Assembly: GCA_029856445.1 (NCBI GenBank) | Contig: JAHQWY010000070.1 | Location: 1-13,466 of the forward strand | Direction: 5' to 3' | DNA from: Promethearchaeia archaeon | Lineage (GTDB): Archaea > Asgardarchaeota > Lokiarchaeia > Sigyniarchaeales > SOKP01 | DNA length: 13,466 nt | Part shown: positions 13,438 to 13,466 of the stretch, one piece after another | Numbering within the stretch: the stretch's first letter is position 1 | Layout of the letters: every line of letters begins with the position of its first letter | Program-made: the position numbers and the translations under genes | Notes under the pieces: model-generated | Seen by the model: the letters and a program-made list of their open reading frames with translations, nothing else | Database searches by the model: none | Told to the model about the DNA's origin: nothing

Positions 13438-13466
13438 CAAAAGTCATTTGAGCCCCTCGAATAATT
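13406..13466 (-). CDS. Possible C-terminal end of a minus-strand gene (partial)
   Basis: From the right edge, the minus strand reads IIRGAQMTFAIWLYLGLKT and then TAA at 13408-13406. The residues look protein-like (a hydrophobic, possibly membrane-embedded or buried helix). The other two minus frames stop (TGA after six codons in one, TAA at 13415-13413 in the other). A terminator-like hairpin and T tract follow on that strand. Only 19 residues are available, so no family can be named, and this could be chance. Confidence 0.35.
   Translation of the reverse strand, partial: IIRGAQMTFAIWLYLGLKT

Noticed and set aside
1..13466. CRISPR arrays, tRNA or rRNA genes, insertion sequences
   Set aside because: I found no spaced direct repeats, cloverleaf with CCA-side conserved T-loop, rRNA motifs, transposase motifs or flanking target duplications.

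Overview
The window is about 30% GC and reads as an archaeal chromosome, most likely from an Asgard (Lokiarchaeia-like) genome. The evidence is: a threonyl-tRNA synthetase with the archaeal DTD-like editing domain; archaeal flavin enzymes (RibL-type FAD synthetase and CTP-dependent riboflavin kinase with an N-terminal winged helix); an archaetidylinositol-phosphate-synthase-like enzyme; an ADP-forming acyl-CoA synthetase alpha subunit; archaeal TATA boxes 26-30 nt from several start codons (leaderless messages), with frequent TTG/GTG starts; and a longin-like/winged-helix protein of the type abundant in Asgard genomes. No rRNA, tRNA, CRISPR array or mobile element was seen. The lineage call is inferred from gene content.

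Layout. 1-2200 (minus): thrS, followed through an ATGA overlap by the start of a HAD-family hydrolase that runs off the left edge. 2326-4108 (plus): a compact operon of a translin/TRAX-family gene, ribL and ribK (rbkR); the last two catalyse consecutive steps, riboflavin to FMN to FAD. 4123-4743 (minus): a CDP-alcohol phosphatidyltransferase. 4868-6189 (plus): a small basic orphan protein and a GHMP-family sugar kinase. 6201-8426 (minus): a large CheR - coiled coil - CheD fusion. 8561-9310 (minus): a longin-like + winged-helix protein. 9503-10966 (plus): a sugar-1-phosphate nucleotidyltransferase-like protein and a membrane protein with a winged helix and zinc ribbon. 11037-12561 (plus): ADP-forming acyl-CoA synthetase alpha subunit. 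12562-13466: a gene-poor stretch, an orphan ORF, and probably the tail of a minus-strand gene at the right edge.

The most interesting result concerns the CheR-CheD gene. Its apparent start (GTG at 8156) lies inside a conserved domain. Reading upstream in the same frame gives a complete CheR N-terminal domain, back to a TTG start at 8426 with a TATA box about 30 nt before it. The only interruption is one in-frame TAG at 8255-8253. The codons on both sides match the CheR family, so the TAG is either decoded (pyrrolysine or another readthrough), a fresh nonsense mutation, or a sequence error. The same protein has lost the catalytic Cys (now Ser) and Thr (now Val) of CheD while keeping His, so it pairs a recognisable methyltransferase with what is probably an inactive deamidase fold.

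Second-rank observations: the acyl-CoA synthetase has no ordinary start codon in frame, but tandem GTG codons at the expected leaderless position are one base out of frame across an A5 run. The zinc-ligand Cys of ThrRS appears to be Asp. RibL contains no cysteine at all. A translin-family nuclease is cotranscribed with flavin genes.
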